Of a DNA stretch of 64,000 bases, positions 52,458 to 63,321 are shown one piece after another. Both the position numbers and the translations under genes were made by a program. Where the stretch lies: NCBI GenBank assembly GCA_010909165.1, contig MU008188.1, forward strand, positions 62,001 to 126,000. The letters run 5' to 3'. Origin of the DNA: Anthoceros angustus (taxonomy: Eukaryota; Streptophyta; Anthocerotopsida; Anthocerotales; Anthocerotaceae). The notes under the pieces were generated by a model. It was not told the origin of the DNA, did not search any database, and was given only the letters and a program-made list of their open reading frames with translations. The first letter of the stretch is position 1. Each line of letters opens with the position of its first letter.

Positions 52458-53600
52458 TGTGGAACGCAAAAGTTTGGGCAACTGGTTTAAGTGAGTTGTT
52501 TTTGAACAGTCCAATGCTTTTGATAGAAATGGTTTGGTGGAAACATGCGAGAAATGTTTTTGTTCGATTGAAGCCGGAGTCAGAGGATGCCGCCGGGAAG
52601 AGAGGATACTTAGGGAAAAGAAACGGATCAAAATGACCTTCTAGTGAGGAGGGTAGGAGACATATGTGAACGGAGATGTCCCACTGGTAGGAGGTATCCT
52701 ACCACCGTAGGAGAAACTCCTACCACGGTAGGCTGGTGGAGAGAACTCCTACCCCATAGGTATGGGTAGGAGAATGTCCCACCACCGTAGGTAAGCGCCC
52801 AGCTAGCGTTTTGATGACCCACCGGAGTAGCTCCTACCACGGTAGGAAAGGGTGAAGGCAATTAAGGAAGTAGCTTGAGGTTGCTGCACAAGCCTGATAG
52901 GCTTGCAGGCAAAGGCCTGATTATTGGGGACCACCACCAAGTTTGAGGGAAGGCAAAGTAATTTGCCACATGTGGAAGAAGTGAGACATGGGCGTGCTCA
53001 TATTGCTGAGATTTTGCAGAAGGAGGACTGCTAGGTAGAGATGTGTGGCAAGGGTTGCAGGAAGATGGGCCAAGTGCCCGTAATGGTGGAATTGTGCAGA
53101 TCTGCGGTGGCTCTAGGTTGGGAGCTGAGATGCGAGAGAGGAGCAGAATTGGTGCAAGGATGGGAGCGAGGAGCTCATGTTGTGGTGAGCAGCCACAAGG
53201 GTTGCAAGAGGAGGCCATGGCGGTGCCGAGGCACATGGAAGTGCTCAATGGAGTCACGATGTGAGGATGGCATGATAGGCCGTGTGTTGAACTAGGAAAG
53301 GCCATGGTAGAGCACTCACGCAGCTGAATTTGTAGATGGGCTGCAAGATGGAGGTGTGGCCAAACCATAGGAAGGCGCGGTGTGGCTGCAACATGGTGAA
53401 GGGATCACAACGGGTGTGCATCATGACGGCGGAATTTGCAGTGCAAGTCAAAGTGAAGGGAGGCCGCTGGTGGCCGCGAGGAGAAATGGGTAGCAAGGAG
53501 GGTTGATACGAGATGTTGTTGAGGTGTGAGGAGTTCACCGGGAATAATCATTTTATTCGTTGAGTGTTGTGCAAGCCAATTGGTGTGTTGGACAATGGAA

Positions 53601-53652
53601 TGTAAGAACTGAGTTAAGCGTCCTAGGGTGGATCAAGAGATGGGCCTTTGTG
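53601..53652 (+). other. 5S rRNA-like module (copy 3, 3' LTR)
   Basis: TGTAAGAACTGAGTTAAGCG, then TCCTAGGGTGGATCAAGAG and ATGGGCCTTTGTG; the LTR partner of 44,915-44,972 with a few bases lost. Confidence 0.6.
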
Positions 53653-53703
53653 TGAGGTGTTTCAACTTATTATATTTGCAGTCACATGAGAGCCCCACGA
53701 GTA

Positions 53704-53906
53704 GGTGTAGGGTGGTAGTGGACGAGGGCATGGCACCCCACGTAGGGAGGGAGGTGCACCCCACGCGGATGTGTAGGGCGAAGCTGGCCCCACGAGAATG
53801 GAGAAGGTGTAGGGTGGTAGTGGACGTAGGGCATGGCACCCCACCGAGGGGGAGGTGCACCCCACGAGTAGGTGTAGGGCGGAGGGTCCTGTGGGGTAGT
53901 ATGTAG
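53704..53906 (+). repeat. 102-bp tandem duplication in U3
   Basis: GGTGTAGGGTGGTAGTGGAC starts at 53,704 and 53,806; both copies continue to GGCATGGCACCCCAC and GGAGGTGCACCCCACG. Confidence 0.75.
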
Positions 53907-54015
53907 GGTAACAAGGGGACCCTACATGTAGGGCAGGGGTCCCTACATGTATGTATGTGGGTAGACGGGAGGGATGGGTAGGGCGGTGTCCCTACGCATG
54001 CCCGTACCACCGATG

Positions 54016-54067
54016 TAGGGAACAAGGTAGGGAACAAGGTAGGGAACAAGGTAGGGAACAAGTAGGG
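54016..54067 (+). repeat. 12-bp tandem repeat AACAAGGTAGGG
   Basis: Four consecutive units, the last with a missing G; only two units occur in the 5' LTR near 45,405. Confidence 0.85.
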
Positions 54068-55338
54068 ACAGAGATGGGTAGGATGTAGGGTAGGGTGGCT
54101 CCTACGGGGCATTAGTTAGGTAGGTAGATAGGTAGGATGAGAGTGTCTCCCACCGTAGGAGTGGTGAGGTCTCCCACGCAAGGGCGGAGTGGGGTGCGAC
54201 ACCCTACTTGGATACAAGGTGTACAAACCTAGGAAGTTGCTAAAGAGGGCTGCAGGCAAGGCAAGGTTGTGGATAAATAGGATATATTAGGAATAATAGC
54301 ACATAAATATGTGGGTAGGTAGTGTAGGTGTGGCCATGCAAGCGGGTGTGTAGGAGTGGCACCTAGGAAGCCCGCGAGGAATTGCACTAAGAGCTTGTGC
54401 ATGCAAGGAAAGCTAGAGCAAGGACTTGGTGGGAACGCGAGCCTGTGTGCAAGGAGAAGGAGGTGTGCGTGCATAAGGAGTTGTGTGTGAAGGGATTTGA
54501 AGCACAACCGTGAAGAGGGCAAGGGCGCTGAATTTTGTGCCTAGGACCTTGCAAGTGAGGGATTTGGGCACATAAGGAGTGGCCGTGAGGACATCAAGTT
54601 TGAGCTAGGTGGGACCGTGGAGTGAAGAGGAAGTAAGTGGAAAAGGGCTGAAGTTGCTCTTGGTGGATTTTGTGTGGCGAGTGAAGAAATCTCGCAATTG
54701 TGTGTAGACCGAGGTGACAACTAGGTGGAAACGAGCATGTGCCCAAGCTTGTCTTGTTTGTGCGCTTATTTTGAAGGTACAAGATGGTGAAAGCGCCGCA
54801 CCTAAGAAGGGCAAGTTGGTTGCTAGGGAGCCGTGGGAAGAGCCCAACACATCCGATAGGTATATGGAAGGCCGTAGAGGATGACTCGGAGGAGGAAGAG
54901 GAAGGCATGGAGCAAGATCCGCCACGGGAGACCTTCTTGCAGTGGAGAGTGTGGAGGCAGTAGGGCCATAAGAAGTTGACCCTACGTCCGTAGGAGGTGT
55001 AGAGGGTGGCCCTACATCCGTAGGATCACCAGGCGGTGCGACGGCAGACGCCGCTAGAGGTAATTGAAGGGGTTGGTGGTAGCTTGGAGTGTGGGCTCAT
55101 TGCTTGGGGAGACTTTCTTTAGAGGAGGACAGTATTAATGCTTGTCAACCCGAGGGGTGTGTTGACTAGCTAGATAGGAATGTTGACAGAGCCATTAAGG
55201 CTCACATAGGTGAAGTTGCTAGAATAGAATTTTACCCAAGATGCTTGGATGTCGAACTTAAAGTCCGAACAGGATACACTAAAATAAGGAGTGAGGAGGC
55301 AAGAGGGCGCTGTGGGAGGTCAGATGTGAGGACCTCCC

Positions 55339-55345
55339 TATAAAA
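55339..55345 (+). promoter_or_regulatory. TATA box of the 3' giant LTR
   Basis: TATAAAA within CCTCCCTATAAAAGGAGGG, as in the 5' LTR. Confidence 0.7.
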
Positions 55346-56427
55346 GGAGGGAGCTTGTGAAGTAAAATTATCGTGTCTTGCGCTCCCTACCGCGAGTCCT
55401 TTGCTCCTTGTGAAGGAAGTTCGTGGCCGCAAGCTAACGCAGTCTGTAGAGAGGGAGTTTGCATGGTCGGAGTGCTTGGCGGAGAGCTCGCCTCGGGCGC
55501 CCGCAGTTGCTCCTTGTGAATGGTTGCCGTGAAATTGCTTTGCTTTGGGTGTGTGGCGATGCCCAAGGAACTCTCGGCTTGAGGGTAGACTACAGGAAAG
55601 ACTCGGAGGTTCTCGCTGTCGTGCAAACTCATAGCAACCGCCCAAGGAAGAACTTGTTGGCTTGTAGGCGCACCCTGTGCGCCAGCCGTAAGGGCGAGCT
55701 AGGGCTGAGCTTGAAGTAAGGTTAGATTAGGAGGATGAGGAGTTGAGTTGAGGTGAGTGTTGAGGAGAATGTGGAGCTGAATGTTGAGTAGAGGAGTAGG
55801 TAGAGATTAGGAGTAAGAAGAAGGCCCAAGTCGAGCCTAAGGGAGGGTCCCAAATCGCACCAAACCGAGACCGAAGCCGGGCTAAGGTCTCAAAATCACG
55901 GGTGGAGAAGTCGCTACGCCGAGGGGGTCCCTACGCGCGACGGTGGACCTACCGCATAGGGTGGGACCTACGATCGTAGGATGTCGTTGTAGGTCCAGAG
56001 TGGTGATTGACGAGCAAAGGCGGGAGTGGCGTGGCCGCCGAGTTGGTGGTTGAGGTGTGCCAATTGTGGGAAGGCGATGGGAAAGGAATAGTGGACGATC
56101 ACGGGTGGTGAAGTCGCTGCAACGTAGGGGGTCCCACGTGCGTAGTCACCCACCGCTGGGGTGTGGACCCATAGTCGAGGGTGTCGCGTTGTAGGTCTAG
56201 AAGGTGATTGACGGAGCGCATGGTGAGGCGTGGTCTGTCTGTGGAGTGAGTTGAAGTTGCTCCACTGTGAGGGAGCTTGGGGTGTGAAGAGGCGGTGGTT
56301 TGTGCCTTGGATGTTGGTGACCGACAAACAAGAGTCTCATGGGACGAAACCTATTGTACTTAGCGACAAGTGGGATAAGTGTGGCCACTAGAGGGTGAAT
56401 CTCTAAGCCCCGGGTTTTCCTCCCACA

Positions 56428-56432
56428 ATCTT
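56428..56432 (+). repeat. Target-site duplication, right
   Basis: ATCTT immediately after the 3' LTR, identical to 43,744-43,748. Confidence 0.9.
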
Positions 56433-58041
56433 GCACAAATTAAGACTCTTAGCCGGCTTGCACCAAGAAGGCTCTTAAGTCATCAATCCTTCGCCTCCGC
56501 AAGAACAACATTCCTTGCATCTCCTTGGCTCCCAGGCCTCCATAGACCATCCTACCCAAAGAAAACCCAAGGAAAAGCTCAATCCTCACCTCCAAAATCG
56601 GCGCCAGTCAGCGCCTGCAAACCCCTACTAAGAACTTTCCCAATCAGCTCCCATGTGTCTTTTGCAAATATAAGCTCATACTCCTCACACAAAAGGTACC
56701 CCATCCGAGTACTGATCCGCTCAAAGGACGCTTAACTTTGGAGTTTTTATACCCCCATATCCAACACAGCAAGTTTGCTTGTGCACATTCTTCCAAATAC
56801 ATTTTACTCATTGCTTATTGAACTCCTCACCAAGCTCCTTCTCCACATTTCTCCTTAGCGAACTCCTTGACCAACTCTTGAATCAGCCTACCTTGCTGCC
56901 CAATTCTCCTCGCGGCCACCACAACGACCTCCCTTCACACCTACTGCACCCAACCGCGAATTTTGCCTTCATGATGCACAATCCCTGCTGTATTCTTCAC
57001 CATATTGCAGCCCATCCTACGCTCCCTGTGGGTCAAGCTACCTCCATCTTGCAGCCCAGCTGTAAATTCAGCTTGCTATGGCCTCTCCTAGTTCAACACA
57101 TGCCCTTATCCTTCCTTCTTTTTCTCTTGTTGCACCCCCCTACTTGTCTTGCCTATTTTCCTCCTCTCAATGCTTAGCTCAAGGCCTCTTCTCCATCTCA
57201 TTGCACACGTACATCACAATACTTATGTGGGGCTCTTCTACAGCTCTTGGTGTGGCGGCGCCTTCCCCGTATTGTTGGCGCTCACCTTCTGTTGTGACCT
57301 CCCACACATGCAAGCAGATTATAAAGATAATTTGGGGTTAGAATGGTAACTACCAATCTACTCGCCTTGGATATGCCCCCATGCAGCACCTTTTCCATCG
57401 CTTGATTGAGTTTCCTAATTCCTCTTATACTAAGATACTATTTTCCCCTAGTTTCCTAACGCCAATCTAGCTTTTAATTTCTCGACCCATTTATCTAGTC
57501 CACTATTGGTGGGCATATATAGTGGATATTCCCTCATCCCATCCCCTTCCCTTTGTTCGAGATGCCTCATCATGTAGTCCGTCGCCACCACCGCCAGGTA
57601 GTCTGCCTTCCTCCTTGTAGGAGTTACTCCCACGGGCGGTAGGATACTTCCTACCTCTCCTACCATGGTAGGAACTATTCCCACACCGGTAAGGATCAAA
57701 ACACTAGCAGGTGTGGTCATTCTCCCACTATGGTAGATCTTCCCACCCTCAGCTCACCATGGTAGGAGTTTCTCTGCCTGCAAGTGTGGACACCCCCACC
57801 ACCGCATGTAGGTTACCTTTCTCCTCACCGCAAGGTCGCTTTTGACCCGCTTTCTTTTCCCCGTCGCATATCTCTTCTCTCGCCTTCCGACATGGTCCCA
57901 CGACCGCTCAAAAGGAGCAAACATTTTCCTTGCATGTCTTCACCAAACCATTTCTAGCAAAAGAGGTGAGCCTCCTGTTTCAAATGAACTCATTTAAGTT
58001 CGTTGCCCAAACTTTTGGTATTCCATTAATTGCTTTCCACA
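56433..58041 (-). mobile_element. Giant gypsy LTR (family 3), 5' portion, host of the nested element
   Basis: On the minus strand it begins TGTGGAAAGC at 58,041, then AAAAGTTTGGGCAAC and CTAGAAATGGTTTGGTG (57,945-58,015), matching the first 100 bp of the nested element's LTR. CTACC/GGTAG palindromes lie near 57,590-57,770, a TATATATG-type box near 57,515 and a 5S-like module at 56,680-56,748. With 43,748-40,859 it makes one LTR of about 4.5 kb. No gene is present. Confidence 0.7.
56680..56748 (-). other. 5S rRNA-like module (copy 4, best preserved)
   Basis: Minus strand: AAACTCCAAAGTTAAGCGTC, then CTTTGAGCGGATCAGTACTC and GGATGGGGTACC. The blocks correspond to AACTCCGCAGTTAAGCGTGC, TTGGGCGAGAGTAGTACT and GGATGGGTGACC of plant 5S rRNA in order and spacing, covering the A-box, intermediate element and C-box region. 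The first third of 5S is missing. Confidence 0.7.
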
Positions 58042-59731
58042 AATGCACCAAATAGGTGCTAAGGTATGTGGCCTTGGCCCTTCCTCATCCAATATTTGGC
58101 TTGAGGAGCTCCTGGTGATGTAGGCCTCTATACATGATGGTGCCCCAATCTGCTTGGCTCCTCTCGAAATCTTCCACAAAATTGCGGGAAGTTGGTGAAA
58201 TAGGAAGTCCTTTGGTAATTTACCAACCCCAAAGCACAATCTTCGAAAGAGCCCACTTCAGCTCTTGATGCTATCTGCTTTTCCAGCCATTCTTGGCATG
58301 GGCCTTCACCTCCGTCCATCATGTCGAGGAGCTCCCGCGAATTTCGAGAGGGCCGCCCTCTTCTCCACTCCATTCTCGAGGAGAGCAATTAGCTCTCCTC
58401 CTCCTGGCCTCCCATACACTGCAATGCTCCTTACGGTCCAGCAATGAGGATCCGCTCGAGCATTCCTCTCCTAGCGCGGCAAGGGCTGCTCGATTGATGG
58501 AGATTGATGAAGCACTCAATCAACTCCAAATTGGTGTAGGCCCATTGGCGCCATACACCCATCCCAATTGGATGTTATCCTCCCCATTGCCGAAAATCAA
58601 CCAAATCTGGGGTTGCTGCCCGCAAAACAAGTGAATTGGGGCATCTCGACTTCACCCCTCCGGCGGCGCTCCGCTTCTTTTCCTTTCCTCATGAGAGGAG
58701 CCTTCATGTGTGGCTCCTTCCCTTGCTTTCCGCTCGAGGCATGGTGGCTCCTTCCCAAGCTGCTAAGGAGTGAATCACTCCCAATTGGCAACCTCAAGAC
58801 TTTGCTCTCAAACGCTCCTTCCTCGAGTCCGCAAGAACCTCAACAATTTCAACGTTAGGCTTGGTGATGCTTCCTGTTGCCAATTTTCCTCGTGATTTCT
58901 CCTCAGGCGCCGATAGGTGGTCGTGGTCCTCCTCCTTCACTCTCAATTTCACCTTGCGCCCGCTTCGGCCCCGCCCGCGCCTCCGCCTCGACGGCTCAAG
59001 ACTGCGACTCCTAGCGCTTCCTCTCACGGCCAGGCTTGAAGGTCTCCAACGCCTAGTGTTTACGCCTCTTCTCCTCCTCGCCCACTTAGGGTTCCCTCTC
59101 CTTCTTCACCAGGCGCCCTTTGCGCCTGGCCCACTGGGCAGCTGGTGAGGGTGATGGCGGCCCTCCTCCTCCTCGCCTACGCCTAGCGGGCCCCTTCAAG
59201 TGAGAAGTTCGGGAGTTGGCCGCCCAAACTGCACTTTGCCCTCCTTGGATTGCTGCCACCTGGAGAGTTCCCAACCCTAGATCTGTTCAACATCCTAAAT
59301 TACCAAGCCTGCCTAAATTACCTATTTTCCTGCCCTATCCGCAACCCCAAATTAATTACCTTCTAATTAATCCTATTGGTCTGCTCCCCTATTGGTGAGC
59401 ATATATAGTGGATATCCCCCTTTATTCATTGCTTTTAGCCGAGATTTTGCACCACCGCGGTAGTCCGCTTTTCTCATTTCACCGGGTAGTGTGGCAGCCT
59501 ACCGGTAGTCCGGCCACCTCCTTTGATCGCCATTCTGCTCTCTGGGGTCGTTTTGACCCATTCTTTCCCGGATATCCTTTTCAACTTCCTAACCACATCC
59601 ATACAACTCCAGCTTCAAGATTCTCGGAAAATTTTCCGGCATGCTCCTCCTCAATCGCTTTTAGCCAAAAAAATCAAACTTGTTTGTCTTCGGCTCTTTT
59701 GGGCTGGTTGCCCAAACTTTTGCGCCCACAT
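58042..59731 (-). mobile_element. Second, more diverged giant-LTR copy (partial)
   Basis: On the minus strand it starts TGTGGGCGCAAAAGTTTGGG at 59,731, directly after a polypurine tract and integrase C-terminus, so it is the 3' LTR start of another element. It keeps ACTACCGCGGTGG-type dyads (about 59,455) and CCACTATATATGCTCACCAA (about 59,390), like 57,515. Open but unrecognised Arg/Glu-rich readings are found on the minus strand (58,794-59,027 and 59,086-59,274). It ends where the other LTR starts at 58,041. Confidence 0.55.
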
Positions 59732-59750
59732 ACCCCTTCTCACCGCTTTT
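59732..59750 (-). other. Polypurine tract (minus strand)
   Basis: Minus strand GCGGTGAGAAGGGGTA precedes the LTR start TGTGGGCGC, parallel to GTGAGGAGGGGAGTA at 52,443. Confidence 0.6.
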
Positions 59751-59779
59751 GCCCTCGCAAAACAACAAAATTTGAAGGT

Positions 59780-60250
59780 ACTTAACCTTCCACCCATTCA
59801 CTCTGGTCGGCACTGCCTAATACCCGGAGTTGTGTAGATCCATTCTCATACCGCTACTACCTCGTAAGGTCCCATCCATCTAAGCCTAAGCTTCCCTGGA
59901 AGTCCAGGTACCACCATCGAGAGAAGAACCAAATCCCCGCCCGATAGCCTCCTCGCTTCCTCACTTTTCCATCATGCCGCCTTTTTGAGCTCCCGAACTG
60001 TTTCTCTAAAGCATCTCCCCACGCTCCTCCCGCCTATGAAAGATTCTAGCCTAGTTAATCGACTATCTTCTACAACATGCGCTCATCCTCCATGATCCTG
60101 TAGGTAGGTACTTCCAATTCATGGCACTGTGCCACATTCTATACGATAATAAGGGTCTTCGGTTACTCTTCTCCGCTGTCTCAGAAGCTGGTCAATGCAA
60201 CTTAGCATCCCACCACATGTGTGTCGATTACCTTGGTGAGGATGGTGGCA
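59780..60250 (-). pseudogene. Integrase C-terminal region of a related giant-LTR element
   Basis: Minus-strand reading from about 60,115 gives EVPTYRIMEDER, then fragments equal to RLESFIG, the GDLVLLYDGRYMDFPGKL region (GRGFGSSLDGGT in a shifted frame, with TSREA), RWMGPYEV and VNGWKVK. It aligns with 51,990-52,415 (+) over its length. Upstream, 60,120-60,250 matches the KKTLLFN-side sequence weakly. Many frameshifts. The rest of pol was not found to the right. Confidence 0.7.
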
Positions 60251-61780
60251 AATCCGCTCGCCTTCTCGCCAATTGCTCGCTTTGGGGTTGTAGGGGGGTC
60301 GTTCGTGCCGAATGTGAAGTAGGTGGTCGGGACCCACGAGGAGAGTTGAGGAAATGTGTCCTCGACCGCCACCAACCCTAACCCTTTTGGTTGCCGCCAT
60401 CCGGGACGCCCAAAGGTTGATGTTCTATGGGCTTCTGGCAGTATCCATGTGAAATGTGAAAGAGATGTAGTGTGGCAAAATGCAAGTGGACAACAAAGTT
60501 GCAAGCGTCTGCGCTTGCAAGACGAGAATGTCCAAGGGTTGCTGACCTAGCCTTGCACAAAGCCAGAGGCATCGGGGCATTGGAGTCCAACATCGGAGAG
60601 GAGGAGGGCGCATTGCGTGCATGGAAGCGTAATGGTTAGTGCCAAGTCGTTAGGTGTCTACATCTTGCCGAGGTTACGGGCATTGCTCATTATGCTTACC
60701 TCGACGGCCGGGTACTCGTACCACGGAATTGGTGCGAATGCACTTGAAAACCAGAAGGTCAACCGGAGAAATCAGCAGACTCCAACACGTGAACCACCTT
60801 CCACTTGCCAAACATGTCCACCAGGTGCCCAGCAATCCCTCTTTCATGGGCGCTTCAGTCAAAATCGCATGCACCTTCCAGTTCACCACATTTTGCATAC
60901 ACGGCGCCAACCAACTGCGCTCGCCAGCAACATCGAACATGGTCATGATCCATCAGGCCAAGCTGACTATGTTAGTTTTTGCTTTGAGGCAAAAGAGTAA
61001 CATGGTCACTTCATCACATATAGATTACATGTGCACGGTGTCGCCACATGATGCATGCACTCAAGATCCGGTGATGCAATCGTGAAAACATTTGGAAGCA
61101 TATGTGCCAATGAAGCTCTCCTAAAAACATAGCATGAGTACAAGGAAACGCAGAGAGGTAGAGGTGGCCACGATCAAGACTCTACAACACCCTTAGGCAA
61201 GAGACATGCACCACCATCTATGAGTGCAATCGTTCATTAATTTGTGAGTGCACTACGTGCCCTTTTGCATCTTCCGACTCACCATATTTCGCAGATCTCT
61301 TTCATGGGTCGTTCAACCCACAAAAACTTAAGGTGCATTTTCCATTCACCAAATTTTGCATACATGTCCACGGTGGTGCCCACCACTACATTCTCCAGTG
61401 CAAAGCCGAGCCCTTTGTTGTACCCATAAGGGCATTCCATGTCACCACATCCCCGACAAAGCAAGCAAGACTACAAAAATGAGGTCGGGAATCACCACTA
61501 GTTGTCCATCATAGTGAAGACTAAACCGAGGTTCTTTGAAATCAAGACACCATCCCCACTTGCCAATTAAGACGATCCATCTAACGTAGGGGTTGCGACA
61601 GTCATTCCATCATAGCACTATGATGGATGTAACCAGAGAGACAGAACCAGAGATTCTTGGAACTCAAGAACAGATTATCCCCACTCGCCAAGACCACATC
61701 CATGGTGCTCCCATTCCACCTCCATAAGATGATCTAGGCCACGAGGGGATGTTCCTCCCAGACAAAGATTAATTAGCGAC
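60251..61780. other. Repeat-derived region without recognisable genes
   Basis: Short ORFs only. TTTCATGGGCGCTTCAG..CATTTTGCATACACGG (60,842-60,905) recurs in diverged form at 61,299-61,365. ATCAAGACTCTACAACACCC with GAGACATGCACCACC (61,170-61,215) recurs at 62,305-62,345. It appears to be an old, internally repeated element of unknown type. Confidence 0.4.
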
Positions 61781-61783
61781 CGT

Positions 61784-62130
61784 GTTTTACAACACGGTCC
61801 GAAAGCCCAATTGTACGTTGTAAAATGTTTGAGACGGCCAGATCGTGCCTCTCTCATGTTTTACAACATACGTAACCTAATCTAATTTACAACACGATCA
61901 ATTGCAACCACTGACATTTGTAAAACGTTTAAGAGAGGCCAAGATAGGCCTCCCACGAATTTTACAACATAGTCTAATTTACAACACAGCCTGCTGTAAA
62001 GCGCACTGACTTGTATGTTGTAAAATGTATGACAAGGCCGGATCAGCCGCACGCTTTTACACCAAATTCACAACGTAGTCTCATACACAAGGTCCATTGC
62101 AAAGCGATCTTGCACGCTTGTATACGCCTA
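61784..62130. repeat. Hairpin-forming TTTTACAACA repeats
   Basis: About three and a half units of roughly 95-100 bp (61,784; 61,857; 61,959; 62,052). Each has TTTTACAACA(T/C) on one side and (T)GTTGTAAAAT on the other, with GAGA(G)GCC and CTAATTTACAACAC between. The inverted halves could form long imperfect stems. No ORF. This resembles a multimer of a small inverted-repeat element. Confidence 0.6.
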
Positions 62131-62323
62131 CTGGTTTCGCCATTGACAAATTCTAAGCGTAGTGCCATTGACAATTCACGTGGAGCCACCGGGCGGCAAT
62201 GCAGAGAGAGACACAAGCCACGCCCCCAAGCTATACCATTTGCTTCGTGCCTCACATAAATCATAGCAAGAGTTAGAAACGACAGAGCCGGAGTCGCCGC
62301 AACCAAGACTCCACAACACCCTC

Positions 62324-62395
62324 GCAAGAGAGATGCACCACCTTCAAGCAAGAGACATGCACCACCTTCGTGCAAGAGACATGCAATTCTCATGT
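62324..62395 (+). repeat. 24-bp tandem repeat, three copies
   Basis: GCAAGAGA(G/C)ATGCACCACC-type units start at 62,324, 62,348 and 62,372; the last diverges at its end. Confidence 0.85.
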
Positions 62396-63321
62396 GTCCT
62401 CTTCAAACAAGAGCAAATTACTCAAGTTGGCCGAGGATTAAACTACTAAGGACAAGGCTTTGGCCGCTAAGTTTAGCAAGAGCAAAAGTTGAGGGGTAAG
62501 GCACCGCAAGCACCAAGAATGAGTCAAGCTCAAGGCTCCTCGCCGAAGGCAATTGCAATTGGTGTGGTGTCGCCGCCATTGGGCACGTGATGCTACGTAA
62601 AGAAATCGGTGAACCATGTAACCACGGATTGGCGCTGTACCGCTAGTGTCCCGTGAAGGACAAAGTCGGCCGAACACTCGAAAGCAACGCTAAAATAGAC
62701 ACGCTCATCGAGCTCATTACATGCTTGATGGTGGGTGGTACCGATCTGTGAGCTACCGCCTAATATCTCAGAATGAAAGAGCACAATTCTTTGTGTTGAT
62801 CTTTCCCCCGAAAGAACGAGTTTTACTTGGGATGAGTGTAACAAAACTAGCTTGCCACATTCTCGGGACGGGCATTTGTAAGTTTCCACTTCTGGTACTG
62901 CGTTTCTAACTTTGAACCCGTGTTATATGTACCTCGATGGCAAGAACCTCCCATTCATGAGCAAAAGTTAATGGGACAACGACTTTTGAGATGAAAGCTA
63001 CAACGATGGTTGTCGCTATGGTCAGCTGGTGCCCTTAAAATGTGTGTTGAGGGTATACCACGTGATTTATCTATATCGTCCGGACATCTCCTCAGAACCC
63101 ACTCTCGAGGCAGCTATTCCATGTGCCTCGCGCTGCTCTTCTTCAAATGGCCTCATTGTAGCATGCTGCCTAGGACATGCCAATGCATATGTTAATTGAT
63201 ATGTCCGTGAAAGGTTGCTGGGAGCCATTACCCAACTGCTTCAAAGACTTGCTGCTGATGTAGTCTTGTATTCAAGCGAAGCAGAGGGAGCTTCCTTTCC
63301 CGAAGAATGCTCACAGGCGTG
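62396..63321. other. No gene recognised
   Basis: Short ORFs without family resemblance. The last 300 bp may be the degenerate Gag/pre-integrase part of the copia element that follows, but no motif is secure. Confidence 0.35.

Larger units (their letters stand above)
43749..56427 (+). mobile_element. Complete giant-LTR Ty3/gypsy element, nested, probably non-autonomous
   Basis: Total 12,679 bp: 5' LTR 43,749-47,761 (4,013 bp), interior 47,762-52,457 (4,696 bp), 3' LTR 52,458-56,427 (3,970 bp). LTRs begin TGTGGAACGC and end TCCTCCCACA. The ATCTT target duplication on both sides is perfect. A primer-binding site follows the 5' LTR and a polypurine tract precedes the 3' LTR. The interior has gag traces and the integrase C-terminus but no recognisable reverse transcriptase, RNase H or integrase core, so it would depend on proteins of a relative. 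The element sits in an LTR of its own family in opposite orientation. Confidence 0.92.
52458..56427 (+). repeat. 3' LTR of the nested giant-LTR element
   Basis: 3,970 bp, aligned end to end with 43,749-47,761. AT-rich blocks are almost identical; differences are mainly 1-6 bp indels in G/C-rich spots and copy-number changes in the GTAGGG array. No recognisable protein-coding gene. Confidence 0.92.

Noticed and set aside
61784-62130. CRISPR array
   Set aside because: Units are themselves inverted repeats with no unique spacers of constant length, and the DNA is eukaryotic.
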